Of a DNA stretch of 64,000 nt, positions 24,975-33,196 are shown in pieces. A model generated the notes under the pieces. The model did no database searches. It was not told where the DNA came from and saw only the letters and a list, made by a program, of their open reading frames with translations. The stretch covers positions 1,984,001 through 2,048,000 of the forward strand of contig NZ_CP017297.1 of the NCBI RefSeq assembly GCF_001969445.1. The letters are read 5' to 3'. Both the position numbers and the translations under genes were made by a program. How positions within the stretch are numbered: position 1 is the stretch's first letter; every line of letters starts with the position of its first letter. Origin of the DNA: Brachybacterium sp. P6-10-X1. GTDB lineage: Bacteria; Actinomycetota; Actinomycetes; Actinomycetales; Dermabacteraceae.

Positions 24975-26141
24975 TCATCGCCGGTTATCGAGCGCCGACT
25001 GTTTCGATGTCGTGTACGCGGTGTGGGCGGCGAGAATAGCCGTCACGGAGAGTACAGCGACGCTCAACGCAATCACCGGCAGGTGATCGATCAGCAGCAT
25101 CGCGGCGATCATGATCCCCACCAGCACGGCTGCTGCGATGAATCGTGACCGTGCGAGGCGTCCGAATCGGGACCGGAGGAACAGCAGGTTCCCTGCCAGG
25201 TATACGAGCGGACCTGCGGCCGTCACGAGAACGATTGCGGGCGTGAGGTGGTCGTGGGAGAGCCGCAGCTCGATGGAGACGGCGACGAGGATCGCGCCCA
25301 AGACCATAAAAGCATGCGCATAGGCGTAGGCCGATCGGAGAGCCCCAGTTGACGAGTCCCCGCCGTGGGTATCAGGGCCAGCGAGGGCGAAGTAGTTCCA
25401 CCAGAGCACGAACAGGGACGCGAAGCCGACGATCAAGCTCAGAGCGAGGCCGGGGGTGAGCTGCCCGTGGGAGACGATGCTGCCGCCCATGAGCAGGATG
25501 GACTCGCCCAGGGCGATGATGAAGACGAGACGGTTGCGCTCGGCCAGGTGCTCGGCGTCGGTGTCCCACTGGTGCATGGGGGCTGCGCCGATACCGGGGA
25601 TCCGGTAGTGGGCGAGCGGGGCCGCGTAGTCGATGAGCACCGCGATCAACCAGAGACCCAGCCGCCACTCGAGGGGCAGTGCCGCACCGAGGACCCAGAA
25701 CATGCCGGCCAGCAGGGTCCACAGCAGCAGCATGCGGTAGTTGGCTGCGAGCTGGTGGCCGCGGTAGGTGATCATCATGAACATAGGACGGAGGAGGCCC
25801 ATGAACAGGTAGCACCCGACGAAGAGCCAGGCTCCGTCGCCGAAGGCGCTGGGTATAGCGATCGACATGCCCAGTGCGGCGAGCATGAGCACCCCGGAGA
25901 GCAGCTGCACTGGGGTGCGGCTCGGATCCAGCCAGTTCATCGCCCAGGCGGTGTAGTTCCAGCCCCACCACACCGCGGCGAACACCACGATGGTCTGGGC
26001 AGCGCCCTCCCAGGAGAGGTGCTCGATGAGCAGGTGCGAGAGTTGGATGATGGCGAAGACGTAGACCAGGTCGAAGAAGAGCTCGACGGGGCCGACCTCG
26101 GATCGACGGTGCCCGATGCGGGCGAGCGGGACGGTAGTCAT
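24975..26141 (-). CDS. Low temperature requirement protein A (LtrA) family membrane protein
   Basis: Integral membrane protein of 388 residues with about eleven hydrophobic segments. The family opening is clear: VGPVELFFDLVYVFAIIQLSHLL, followed by FAAVWWGWNYTAWAMNWLDP and later HLAERNRLVFIIALGESIL. LtrA was named for a Listeria cold-growth gene; molecular function is unknown, and many actinobacterial copies sit in stress or drug islands. It follows the SDR/NTF2 genes on the same strand but behind a hairpin, so it may be expressed separately. Confidence 0.93.
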   Translation of the reverse strand: MTTVPLARIGHRRSEVGPVELFFDLVYVFAIIQLSHLLIEHLSWEGAAQTIVVFAAVWWGWNYTAWAMNWLDPSRTPVQLLSGVLMLAALGMSIAIPSAFGDGAWLFVGCYLFMGLLRPMFMMITYRGHQLAANYRMLLLWTLLAGMFWVLGAALPLEWRLGLWLIAVLIDYAAPLAHYRIPGIGAAPMHQWDTDAEHLAERNRLVFIIALGESILLMGGSIVSHGQLTPGLALSLIVGFASLFVLWWNYFALAGPDTHGGDSSTGALRSAYAYAHAFMVLGAILVAVSIELRLSHDHLTPAIVLVTAAGPLVYLAGNLLFLRSRFGRLARSRFIAAAVLVGIMIAAMLLIDHLPVIALSVAVLSVTAILAAHTAYTTSKQSALDNRR

Positions 26142-26191
26142 GGTTGGTGAACCTCGTATGTGTGGTGCGGGGGCCTCGAAGACGACAGCGA

Positions 26192-26225
26192 CGAGCGGGC
26201 GTCCAACTGGCTGGACGCCCGCTCG
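26192..26225 (-). terminator. 14-bp hairpin between the NTF2-like gene and ltrA
   Basis: CGAGCGGGCGTCCA at 26192-26205 pairs perfectly with 26212-26225 around six bases, 19 bases past the NTF2-like stop. Confidence 0.75.
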
Positions 26226-26243
26226 AGACGCTCGTGCCGGCTC

Positions 26244-26573
26244 TCAGCCTTCGCGGATCGTCATCTTCGCGAGCTTGTCGCCGTCGACGTCGAAGACGAA
26301 CTTCGAGCGGCCGTTCGCGTGGTTGGAGCGCCAGTCGCCGATGACGGTGATCGTGCTAGCGGCGATGTCGACCTCCTCGACCGCGAGGGTGCCGCGCGAA
26401 CCGATGAACTCCTTGTCGCTCCAGGTTTTGATCTGCTCGCGCCCAGTGAAGTCGCGGCCCCAGTCGTCGACGGTCCCGTCAGGAGCGAAGGCGTCGAGGA
26501 AGGCTTGTTCGTCGTGGTCGTTGACCGCGGTGATGAACGAGGCCACGGGTTCGGGGATGGTGGGTGCTGCCAT
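26244..26573 (-). CDS. NTF2-like / SnoaL-like small protein
   Basis: Protein of 109 residues with the NTF2-like cone pattern: VASFITAVNDHDEQAFLDAFAPDGTVDDWGRDFTGREQIKTW, then strands ending TVIGDWRSNHANGRSKFVFDVDGDKLAKMTIRE. Such proteins act as small isomerases, hydrolases or ligand binders. AAGGAGCG precedes the ATG at 26573. It follows the SDR gene by 29 bases, so they are one operon under the divergent TetR regulator. Confidence 0.85.
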   Translation of the reverse strand: MAAPTIPEPVASFITAVNDHDEQAFLDAFAPDGTVDDWGRDFTGREQIKTWSDKEFIGSRGTLAVEEVDIAASTITVIGDWRSNHANGRSKFVFDVDGDKLAKMTIREG

Positions 26574-26602
26574 GGGGCGCTCCTTATTTCGTAGGGTCGA
26601 GC

Positions 26603-27358
26603 TCAGCGGGTGGTGTAGCCGCCGTTGGCAAAGATCGTCTGGCCGGTGATCCACCAGCCCTCGGAGGCGAGGAAGCGGACGATCGGGGCGATGTCCTCGA
26701 TCTTCGTGAGCTGACCGCCCATACCCTGCGACTTGTGGAACTCGACCCGCTCCGGGGTCTCCTGGCCGTAGAAGAACGGCGTGTCCATCGGACCGGGCGC
26801 GATCGCGGTGACGGAGATGCCTCGGTCGGCGAACTCCTTGGCCGCGGCGCGAGTGAAGTGCTCCACCGGCGACTTGCCTCCGGCGTAGGTGGAGTAGCCG
26901 TCGGTGAACGCGGCCAGCAGCGCGGTGACGATGGTGATGATCTTGCCGCCGTCGGCGAGGTTCTTGCCGGCCTCCTGGATGAAGAAGTAAGCGGCCTTGG
27001 AGTTGATGTCGAACATCGAGTCGTACTCGTCCTCGGTGGTCTCCACGATCGGCTTGCGCAGCACCTTGCCCGCCGTGTTCACCGCGACATCGATCGTCCC
27101 CAGAGCCGCCTCAGCGTCGGCGAACAGTTCGGCCACGTTCGCCGGAACCGTGAGGTCCCCCTGAAACACCGCGCCCTTGCCTCCAGCCGCTTCGACGGCG
27201 GCCAGCGTCTGCTCCGCGTCCGCGCGACTGGAGTCGGAGTTGTAGTGGATCGCGACGTTCGCGCCGGCCTCGGCTGCTTGACGAGCGACCAGCCCGCCGA
27301 GGTTCTTCGCGCCGCCCGCGATCAGGACGTTCTTGCCGTTGAGCGTGTGATCGGCCAT
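26603..27358 (-). CDS. Short-chain dehydrogenase/reductase (SDR)
   Basis: NAD(P)-dependent oxidoreductase of 251 residues. The cofactor loop reads VLIAGGAKNLGGLVARQAAE near residue 12, the NAG motif appears as NTAGKVLRKP, and the catalytic YXXXK is in GYSTYAGGKSPVEHFTRA. The serine normally found before the tyrosine is replaced in TIVTALLAAFTDG, so activity should be confirmed. The C-terminal WWITGQTIFANGGYTTR is family-normal. It is first in the operon with the NTF2-like gene and divergent from tetR, which probably represses it until an inducing compound is present. Confidence 0.93.
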   Translation of the reverse strand: MADHTLNGKNVLIAGGAKNLGGLVARQAAEAGANVAIHYNSDSSRADAEQTLAAVEAAGGKGAVFQGDLTVPANVAELFADAEAALGTIDVAVNTAGKVLRKPIVETTEDEYDSMFDINSKAAYFFIQEAGKNLADGGKIITIVTALLAAFTDGYSTYAGGKSPVEHFTRAAAKEFADRGISVTAIAPGPMDTPFFYGQETPERVEFHKSQGMGGQLTKIEDIAPIVRFLASEGWWITGQTIFANGGYTTR

Positions 27359-27378
27359 GACAGCCCTCCATATCGTTG

Positions 27379-27407
27379 GTATGCAACAGTATTACTCTGC
27401 TACATAC
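27379..27407. promoter_or_regulatory. Imperfect inverted repeat, candidate TetR operator
   Basis: GTATGCAACAG at 27379-27389 faces CTGCTACATAC at 27397-27407, 9 of 11 positions matching, seven-base centre. It sits between the SDR operon and the divergent tetR, overlapping the region just upstream of the tetR -10. Confidence 0.6.
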
Positions 27408-27409
27408 GC

Positions 27410-27415
27410 TAACGT
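27410..27415 (+). promoter_or_regulatory. -10 hexamer, leaderless promoter of tetR
   Basis: TAACGT ends six bases before the ATG at 27422, with no ribosome site in between. Confidence 0.65.
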
Positions 27416-27421
27416 AGCACT

Positions 27422-28111
27422 ATGACAGGAGCACCGACAAGCGATACACGGGAGCGACTGATAGCGGCAGCCGCCGACTTCATCGCCGCCGCCCCCGGCG
27501 AGGAGTTCTCCCTGCGCGCGGTGTGCGACGCAGTCGGGGTGAAGATGCCGACGCTCTACCACTTCTTCGGCTCCAAGCAAGGGCTGATCGACGCTGTCAT
27601 CGAGCACGGGTTCGACCTCTACCTGAACGAGAAGTCGTCGATGGAGTCCTCGGGCGATCCCATCCAGGACATCCGTGCCGGCTGGGATGCCCACGTCGCC
27701 TTCGGTCTGGCCAACCCCGGGTTCTACACTCTGATGTACGGGAAGGTCCGCCCTGGGCACTCCCCCGAGGCGCAGTCCCGTCCCAGCGAGATCCTGCGCG
27801 CGCTCACGGCGCGGGCCGCCGAACAGGGCAGGCTTCTGGTGCCCTCTGAGCAGGCTGCCGCGCACATCCTAGTGACCAACATCGGCGTCACCCTGCGCCA
27901 GATCATCCTGGCAGCGCCGGATCCTGCCCTGTCTCAAACTGTCCGTGAAGGCGCTATCTCGGCGATCACCGGCAAGGGAACACGAGCCAACGACTCGCTC
28001 ACCACTGCCATCGAGCTCGCTGCAGCACAACCAGATGTCCTCGGCAGGGCGGAGACCAAGCTCCTCATCGAATGGCTCGGCCGGTTGAGCAGGGTTGAGA
28101 AGCTGCAGTAG
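27422..28111 (+). CDS. TetR/AcrR family transcriptional regulator
   Basis: Repressor of 229 residues. The N-terminal helix-turn-helix is RERLIAAAADFIAAAPGEEFSLRAVCDAVGVKMPTLYHFF split over residues 10-50, followed by the all-helical ligand domain (for example VAFGLANPGFYTLMYGKVRPGH, typical of the TetR C-terminal group that binds small lipophilic ligands). Its start is leaderless. The inverted repeat in the spacer to the SDR gene is the probable operator, so the cassette SDR-NTF2-(LtrA) is likely induced by a compound that this protein senses. Confidence 0.92.
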   Translation: MTGAPTSDTRERLIAAAADFIAAAPGEEFSLRAVCDAVGVKMPTLYHFFGSKQGLIDAVIEHGFDLYLNEKSSMESSGDPIQDIRAGWDAHVAFGLANPGFYTLMYGKVRPGHSPEAQSRPSEILRALTARAAEQGRLLVPSEQAAAHILVTNIGVTLRQIILAAPDPALSQTVREGAISAITGKGTRANDSLTTAIELAAAQPDVLGRAETKLLIEWLGRLSRVEKLQ

Positions 28112-28286
28112 GCGAGTGCCACGAGCTTCGGAGAGGCACAGCGGTTCAGGAGGTAGACAAGAGACCTTCTTCGATCAAACCAACGCCGTGCCAGCGGGCA
28201 GGATTCGCGCCGCGCGTACAGAGTGCCTAACTCAACACTAGGCCGTCGTAGATGGGGACTGATGCGCCATCAGGTGTCAGCTGGGG

Positions 28287-29147
28287 TTAGGCCGCCAGGC
28301 TGACGGTCGGGTTCATGATGGTCTCGTATTCGATGGGGGTCAATCGGCCCAGACGGGCCTGCCGGCGACGTCGGTGATAGGTCCTCTCGATCCAGGTGAT
28401 GATCGCGATGCGGAGCTCTTCTCGGGTCCGCCACCGTTTGCGATCCAGGACGTTCTTCTGGAGCAGTGCGAAGAACGACTCCATTGCAGCGTTATCACCG
28501 GCAGCACCGACCTGGCCCATCGATCCGATGAGGTGGTGACGGTTCAGAGCGTGCACGAACTTCCGTGACCTGAACTGAGATCCACGGTCCGAGTGGACAA
28601 GGCAACCGGCCGCGTCGCGGCGCCTGGATATCGCGTTGTCCAGGGCGTTGACCGCGAGGCGGGCCTTCATCCGGTCGCTGATCGAGTAGCCGACGATCCG
28701 GCCGGAGAACACGTCCTTGATCGCGCAGAGGTAGAGCTTGCCCTCGTCGGTCCAGTGCTCAGTGATGTCTGTTAGCCAGAGTTCGTTCACGTCGTCGGCG
28801 GTGAAGTCCCGCTTGACCAGGTCATCGTGGACGGGTGCGCCTGGTCGCTTCCTGTTCTTGCCGCGCTTCTTCCCAAATGCGGACCACCACCGGTTGTCCC
28901 GGCAGATCCTCCACGCGGTCCGTTCGCACATTGGCTCGCCGGCATCTGCGGCTTCGCCGGCCAGGAACCGGTAGCCGAACTCGGGATCGTCGCGGTGGGC
29001 GTCCAGCAGGGCGTTGGCGCGATACGCCTCGACCACCTCCGCCTCCGTGACCTGATGTTTCCGCCAGCGATAGTAGGGCTGACGGGAGAGCTTCAAGACC
29101 CGCAAGGACACCGCGACGGGGATCCCGTCGGTGGCGAGCTCGCTCAC
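28287..29147 (-). CDS. IS3-family transposase OrfB (DDE integrase core)
   Basis: Transposase catalytic part, 286 residues from the GTG at 29147. An HTH_21-like segment RVLKLSRQPYYRWRKHQ precedes the integrase core with D in LWLTDITEHWTDEGKLYL, D in LVHSDRGSQFRSRKF and E in GDNAAMESFFALLQKNVL. The frame is open further upstream (KKLYPLV), meaning that the normal product is an OrfA-OrfB fusion made by -1 slippage on the A5G run at 29160-29165. The coding region is intact, so the element may still be mobile. Confidence 0.93.
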   Translation of the reverse strand: MSELATDGIPVAVSLRVLKLSRQPYYRWRKHQVTEAEVVEAYRANALLDAHRDDPEFGYRFLAGEAADAGEPMCERTAWRICRDNRWWSAFGKKRGKNRKRPGAPVHDDLVKRDFTADDVNELWLTDITEHWTDEGKLYLCAIKDVFSGRIVGYSISDRMKARLAVNALDNAISRRRDAAGCLVHSDRGSQFRSRKFVHALNRHHLIGSMGQVGAAGDNAAMESFFALLQKNVLDRKRWRTREELRIAIITWIERTYHRRRRQARLGRLTPIEYETIMNPTVSLAA

Positions 29148-29452
29148 GAGCGGGTAGAGCTTTTTCCCGGCAGGTTCGCCTGGGAAAGGTAGGCGGCAGC
29201 GCGGCGCAGGACCTCGTTCTCCTGCTCGAGCAGCCGGTTGCGTCGCCGCAGATCACGTAGTTCGGTCGAGTCTTCTCGGGTCTTCCCGGGCCGGGCACCG
29301 TCTTCGACGTCGGCCTGGCGCATCCAGTTCGTCAGGCAGGATTCGGAGATCCCGAAGTCCTTCGCGATCACGGCGAGCTTCTGGCCAGGTTCACGGTTCC
29401 TCGCGACGCGGACGACGTCGTCTCGAAACTCTTGGGGGTAGGGAGCAGGCAT
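29144..29452 (-). CDS. IS3-family transposase OrfA (HTH and leucine zipper)
   Basis: DNA-binding part of the transposase, 102 residues from the ATG at 29452 preceded by AAAGGA. MPAPYPQEFRDDVVRVARN and LAVIAKDFGISESCLTNWM form the HTH_Tnp_1 domain, and LRDLRRRNRLLEQENEVLRRAAAYL is the leucine zipper. It ends four bases inside orfB. A GGGAAAAAGC slippery site lies just before its stop codon. Confidence 0.93.
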   Translation of the reverse strand: MPAPYPQEFRDDVVRVARNREPGQKLAVIAKDFGISESCLTNWMRQADVEDGARPGKTREDSTELRDLRRRNRLLEQENEVLRRAAAYLSQANLPGKSSTRS

Positions 29453-29522
29453 GATGCACATCCTTTCCTGCAACGCCGCTGGGCGCCACAGATCATTTGA
29501 CACCTGATGGCGCATCAGTCCC

Positions 29523-29769
29523 GAAGGCCATTGCGTGCAGCGAGGTGAAGCCGCACCGCATCGTCCATCGGGATCAGAAGTCCTACTTCGCCGTTCTGAT
29601 CGACGACAACAATCGCAAGCCCGTTGCTCGTCTGCACTTCAATACGAAGCAGAAGTACCTGGGGCTTCTCGACGAGTCGAAGACGGAGACCCGCCACCCC
29701 ATCGACTCCACTGATGAGATCTACGCGCACTCCGACTCGATCAGAGAAGCCGTGCAGCGTTACCTCTGA
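29523..29769 (+). pseudogene. 3' fragment of a restriction-endonuclease-like gene truncated by the IS
   Basis: The open frame enters from the right inverted repeat of the IS and gives about 82 residues: IACSEVKPHRIVHRDQKSYF, LIDDNNRKPVARLHFN, QKYLGLLD and a C-terminal IREAVQRYL. From memory this matches the C-terminal part of predicted type IV restriction endonucleases (HSDR_N-type nuclease followed by this conserved tail). The nuclease domain itself is missing, so the IS insertion or a deletion at it removed the 5' part. It was probably island cargo. Confidence 0.5.
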
Positions 29770-29814
29770 AAGGTCACGCACAGGTCGGGCCCCGTGGGGT
29801 GCGAGCCTGAGGCG

Positions 29815-29840
29815 CCCGCCGCCGGTACATCGACGGCGGG
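29815..29840. terminator. Weak hairpin between two convergent gene fragments
   Basis: CCCGCCG at 29815-29821 pairs with CGGCGGG at 29834-29840. It lies between the restriction fragment and the kinase-like fragment and could serve both. Confidence 0.35.
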
Positions 29841-29845
29841 GCACT

Positions 29846-30064
29846 TCACTCCCCGTGCTGCGCCCTCGCCGCAGCCAGGATCTTCTCGACCGTCCCGTCC
29901 AGGCTCATCTGCGAGGTGTCGATGATCAGGTGGTAGCGGGTCGGCTCGGACGGGCCCCAGCCCATCGTCCGACCCGACATCCGCGGGCGCATGCGGTCCT
30001 CGCGCACCTGGTGCTGGGCGGCGACCTCGGCGGTGAGATCGTCGGTCTCGCCGGCGCGGGTCAC
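29846..30064 (-). pseudogene. C-terminal fragment resembling a cytidylate-kinase-like protein
   Basis: A frame of 72 codons from a GTG at 30064: RAGETDDLTAEVAAQHQVRE, RMRPRMSGRTMGWGPSEPTR and YHLIIDTSQMSLDGTVEKIL. The last part looks like the end of cytidylate-kinase-like or small AAA kinases (LID region, then a strand and final helix), but the P-loop half is absent, and the upstream DNA runs straight into the next gene. I read it as a truncated remnant. A genuine small protein cannot be excluded. Confidence 0.4.
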
Positions 30065-30115
30065 GCGTTCCTCTCGAGAGAGGCCCGGGCGCGGTCCCGA
30101 CGGCGCGGAAGGAGC

Positions 30116-30478
30116 TCACCTCCGGCTGAGGCGCTCCTCCACGTCCGGCCAGGCCACCTCGAGGTTCTCCGTGGCCATCAGGCCTTTCGTCGCCAGGTAG
30201 TCCGCCAGTCGCACACCCTGGGGCGACAGCTCCACGATGGTCAGGCCCGCGACCTCACCCTCGGTATCGGCGTCGAGCACCCACTGCTCGGCGAGCTCGG
30301 AGATGCCGTGCGCGGTCAACCGCTGCTCCCCGTCCTCGAACTCCCCCGGGCTGCCCAGAGCATGACCGAGCAGCGTACGGGGCTGGACGACGTCGTAGTC
30401 CTCGGTGAGCGGCTCGAGGTACCCCACGGTCTCCCCGTCCTCCCGGGTGACGCTGACCCACTCGTGCTTCTCGCTCAT
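30116..30478 (-). CDS. Conserved hypothetical protein
   Basis: Soluble acidic protein of 120 residues; I do not recognise the family. MSEKHEWVSVTREDGETVGYLEPL opens with strands, then VQPRTLLGHALGSPGEFEDG and a helical C-terminal half LADYLATKGLMATENLEVAWPDVEERL. No membrane segment, signal peptide or metal motif. The ATG at 30478 lies eight bases after a TACGAT hexamer on the minus strand, so its mRNA is nearly or fully leaderless. It ends 51 bases before the kinase-like fragment and marks the return to chromosome-typical sequence after the island. Confidence 0.7.
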   Translation of the reverse strand: MSEKHEWVSVTREDGETVGYLEPLTEDYDVVQPRTLLGHALGSPGEFEDGEQRLTAHGISELAEQWVLDADTEGEVAGLTIVELSPQGVRLADYLATKGLMATENLEVAWPDVEERLSRR

Positions 30479-30740
30479 GACGGTCCATCGTAAGCCCACC
30501 CGGCCGATCCTCGCCTCCGGAACGAGATCCCGCTGAATACGCTCCGTACTGAGCTCGCATGGAGCGCGCCTGCGCCCGAATCGTCGCGGCTGACGGTGCC
30601 CGAGGTGCTGGCGGGCGAGGGGTCCGAGGACGAGGAATAGCTCGCCCGACGCCCCCTCGCGGGCGCACCGCCGGGCACCATAGGGTGAGGGGCATCACCC
30701 ACCCGGATTGGCCCGGGCCCCGACCCCGTGGAGGACGACG

Positions 30741-32471
30741 ATGTCTGCCGAGAACCCGGATCTGGCGATCGCCCAAGCAGCGACCCTGCGACCGATCGCC
30801 GAGATCGCCGAGAGGGCGGGGATCCCCGCCGACGCCCTGGTGCCCTACGGCTCCGACAAGGCGAAGGTCGACGTGCGGAAGATGTCTGCCCCCGCCTCGC
30901 ACGGCAAGCTCGTGCTGGTCTCGGCCATGTCCCCGACCCCTGCGGGAGAGGGCAAGTCGACCACCACCGTGGGCCTTGCCGACTCGTTCACCCTCCGAGG
31001 GCTGAGCACGATGGTCGCGCTGCGCGAGCCGGCGCTCGGCCCGATCATGGGGATCAAGGGCGGCGCCACCGGCGGCGGCTACGCGCAGGTGGTCCCCATG
31101 GAGGACATCAACCTGCACTTCACCGGTGACTTCCACGCCATCCAGATCGCCAACAACACCCTCGCCGCCCTCATCGACAACCATATCCAGCAGGGCAATC
31201 AGCTCCGCATCGACCCCCGGCGCATTCAGTGGAAGCGTGTGCTCGACGTCAACGATCGCGCGCTGCGCTCGATCGTGGTCGGCCTCGGCGGACCCACCCA
31301 GGGCGTGCCCCGCGAGGACGGCTTCGACATCGTCGTCGCCTCCGAGATCATGGCGATCCTGTGTCTGGCCTCCGACCTCGCCGATCTCGAGGCCCGGGTC
31401 AGCCGGGTCGTGGTCGGCTTCACCTATGACCGCTCCCCCGTGACCGTCGAGGACCTCGGCGTCGCCGGGGCCATCACCATGCTGCTGAAGGACGCCCTGC
31501 TGCCGAACCTGGTCCAGACCCTCGGCGGCACCCCGGCACTCGTGCACGGCGGCCCCTTCGCGAACATCGCCCACGGCTGCAACTCGCTCGCGGCCACCCA
31601 GCTGGCGCTGTCGCTGTCCGAGGTCACCGTGACCGAGGCCGGTTTCGGCTCGGATCTCGGCGCCGAGAAGTTCCTGGACATCAAGGCGCGTCTGGGCGGC
31701 CTCTCCCCCGACGGCGCCGTCGTGGTCGCCACCGTGCGCGCCCTGAAGATGCACGGCGGCGTCGCCAAGGACGACCTCGCCTCCGAGAACGTCGAGGCCG
31801 CCCTGGCCGGCACCGCGAACCTCGGCCGGCACGTCGAGAACCTCCGCAAGTTCGGGCTCGAGCCCGTCGTGGCCGTGAACCGCTTCCCCACCGACACCGA
31901 GGCCGAGCTGCAGGCCGTGCTCGACTGGGCCCGGCAGCAGGGCTTCCGCGCCGCGCTCAGCGAGGTCTGGGCCAAGGGCGGCGAGGGCGGGCTCGCGGTG
32001 GCCGACGAACTGCTCGCGGCGATGGAGCCCGCCGACGGGAGCGACGGGGCCGGTGGTCAGGGAGGGCCTCACGCACGCCGCGGGGGCGGCACAGAGGGCT
32101 TCCACCACCTCTACGACCCCGCCGACGGGATCGAGGAGTCGCTGCGCACCCTGGCCCGGGAGATCTACGGGGCCGACGACGTCGTCTTCGAGGACCGGGC
32201 GCCCGCCCAGCTGCGGATGCTGAAGCGCAACAGCTGGGACCAGCTGCCGGTATGCGTGGCCAAGACCCAGTACTCCCTCTCCGACGACCCGAAGCTGCTG
32301 GGTGCGCCCACCGGACACGTGCTGCACGTGCGGGACCTGGTGCCGAAGATCGGGGCAGGCTTCGTCGTCGCCATGACCGGCGCGATCATGACCATGCCGG
32401 GGCTGCCGAAGGAACCGGCCGCGACCCGCATGGGCGTCACCGACGACGGGGAGTCGGTCGGGCTGTTCTGA
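30741..32471 (+). CDS. fhs: Formate-tetrahydrofolate ligase
   Basis: Cytosolic enzyme that makes 10-formyl-tetrahydrofolate from formate, ATP and tetrahydrofolate. The P-loop is [16 protein letters not shown] near residue 70, preceded by [10 protein letters not shown], and the family motifs [20 protein letters not shown] and [21 protein letters not shown] follow. The C-terminal [21 protein letters not shown] is present. At 576 residues it is a little longer than usual because of a Gly-rich insertion around residue 440 ([18 protein letters not shown]). The ATG at 30741 has GGAGGA upstream. It converges with the mrp operon across a perfect hairpin. Confidence 0.97.
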   Translation: MSAENPDLAIAQAATLRPIAEIAERAGIPADALVPYGSDKAKVDVRKMSAPASHGKLVLVSAMSPTPAGEGKSTTTVGLADSFTLRGLSTMVALREPALGPIMGIKGGATGGGYAQVVPMEDINLHFTGDFHAIQIANNTLAALIDNHIQQGNQLRIDPRRIQWKRVLDVNDRALRSIVVGLGGPTQGVPREDGFDIVVASEIMAILCLASDLADLEARVSRVVVGFTYDRSPVTVEDLGVAGAITMLLKDALLPNLVQTLGGTPALVHGGPFANIAHGCNSLAATQLALSLSEVTVTEAGFGSDLGAEKFLDIKARLGGLSPDGAVVVATVRALKMHGGVAKDDLASENVEAALAGTANLGRHVENLRKFGLEPVVAVNRFPTDTEAELQAVLDWARQQGFRAALSEVWAKGGEGGLAVADELLAAMEPADGSDGAGGQGGPHARRGGGTEGFHHLYDPADGIEESLRTLAREIYGADDVVFEDRAPAQLRMLKRNSWDQLPVCVAKTQYSLSDDPKLLGAPTGHVLHVRDLVPKIGAGFVVAMTGAIMTMPGLPKEPAATRMGVTDDGESVGLF

Positions 32472-32510
32472 GCTGACGGGCTCCGACCGCTCGTCTCACA
32501 CATCGCCTCT

Positions 32511-32564
32511 CACGCCATGGCGCGCTGTGCTTCCACGAACGCGAGCACAGCGCGCCATGGCGTG
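32511..32564. terminator. Perfect 21-bp hairpin, bidirectional terminator between fhs and mrpG
   Basis: 32511-32531 and 32544-32564 are exact reverse complements (arm starts CACGCCATGGCGCGC) around a 12-base loop, between the convergent stops of fhs and mrpG. Confidence 0.88.
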
Positions 32565-32605
32565 CGCCAGGATCCATGCGCCGGTGCGTCAGGATCCGAG
32601 GTCGC

Positions 32606-33196
32606 TCAAGGACGCGGGTCGCGTTCGGCGATCTCCTCGGCCTCCCGCTCGGTCTCGTCCTCGAGATCGACGTCGATGATGTCGCCGTCGTCCACGTCCG
32701 CGGAGCCTGCCTCCGGTTCCTCCCAGTTGTGATCGGTGACCGCGTCCGCCGTGGTGGCCACGACGTTCTCGGGGAACCGCTCCTCGCCGTCGGAGGCCAT
32801 CCCCTCGTGGTCGTCGCCCGCCTCGTCGATGAAGCCGTCCTCGTCGTCATCGTCGTCCGACGGGGTCGCCAGGCGCGGGCTGAGCTCGTCGATCGCGTAG
32901 TCGCCGCCGCGCACGAACCCGCGGCGGAAGGCGGCTCGTCCCACCATGATGCTCGCCACCGGCACGGTGGTCATCTGCGCCAGGAGCACGACCACCAGGA
33001 ACGAGGCCAGGCCCCACGAGCCCACGTGGAGGCTGACCCCCGTGAAGACCAGCAGGAGGCCGAGGGTCTGCGGCTTGGAGGCGGCGTGCAGACGCATCAG
33101 CACCCCGTCGAAGCGGTTCAGGCCGATCGCGGCCACCACCGCGAGCAGCAGCCCGATGCCGATCAGCACCGTGGCGGCGACGTCGAGCGCGCTCAT
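32606..33196 (-). CDS. mrpG: Mrp Na+/H+ antiporter subunit G
   Basis: Last subunit of the Mrp cation/proton antiporter, 196 residues. Three helices (VAATVLIGIGLLLAVVAAIGL, TLGLLLVFTGVSLHVGS and the SFLVVVLLAQMTTVPVASIMVG stretch) are followed by about 90 residues of acidic tail (DDDDDEDGFIDEAGDD). Normal MrpG is about 100-120 residues, so the tail is an addition. Its start overlaps the mrpF stop by four bases. The complex expels Na+ at alkaline pH or high salt using the proton gradient. Confidence 0.93.
   Translation of the reverse strand: MSALDVAATVLIGIGLLLAVVAAIGLNRFDGVLMRLHAASKPQTLGLLLVFTGVSLHVGSWGLASFLVVVLLAQMTTVPVASIMVGRAAFRRGFVRGGDYAIDELSPRLATPSDDDDDEDGFIDEAGDDHEGMASDGEERFPENVVATTADAVTDHNWEEPEAGSADVDDGDIIDVDLEDETEREAEEIAERDPRP

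Larger units (their letters stand above)
28255..29522. mobile_element. IS3-family insertion sequence, complete
   Basis: Element of about 1.27 kb with perfect 25-base terminal inverted repeats (28255-28279 and 29498-29522; core TGATGCGCCATCAGGTGTCA). It carries orfA and orfB on the minus strand with a 4-base overlap and a slippery A5G run, and OrfB has the DDE residues. No direct target duplication is visible at the outer ends (ATG left, GAA right), which suggests an inserted copy whose flank has been rearranged. Its right end truncates a restriction-endonuclease-like gene. Confidence 0.93.

Noticed and set aside
28255-29522. Target-site duplication of the IS element
   Set aside because: The three to four bases flanking the two inverted repeats differ, and extending the repeats does not produce a direct duplication.
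30255-32327. 690-codon minus-strand frame over fhs
   Set aside because: Antisense of formate-tetrahydrofolate ligase, which has all family motifs on the plus strand.
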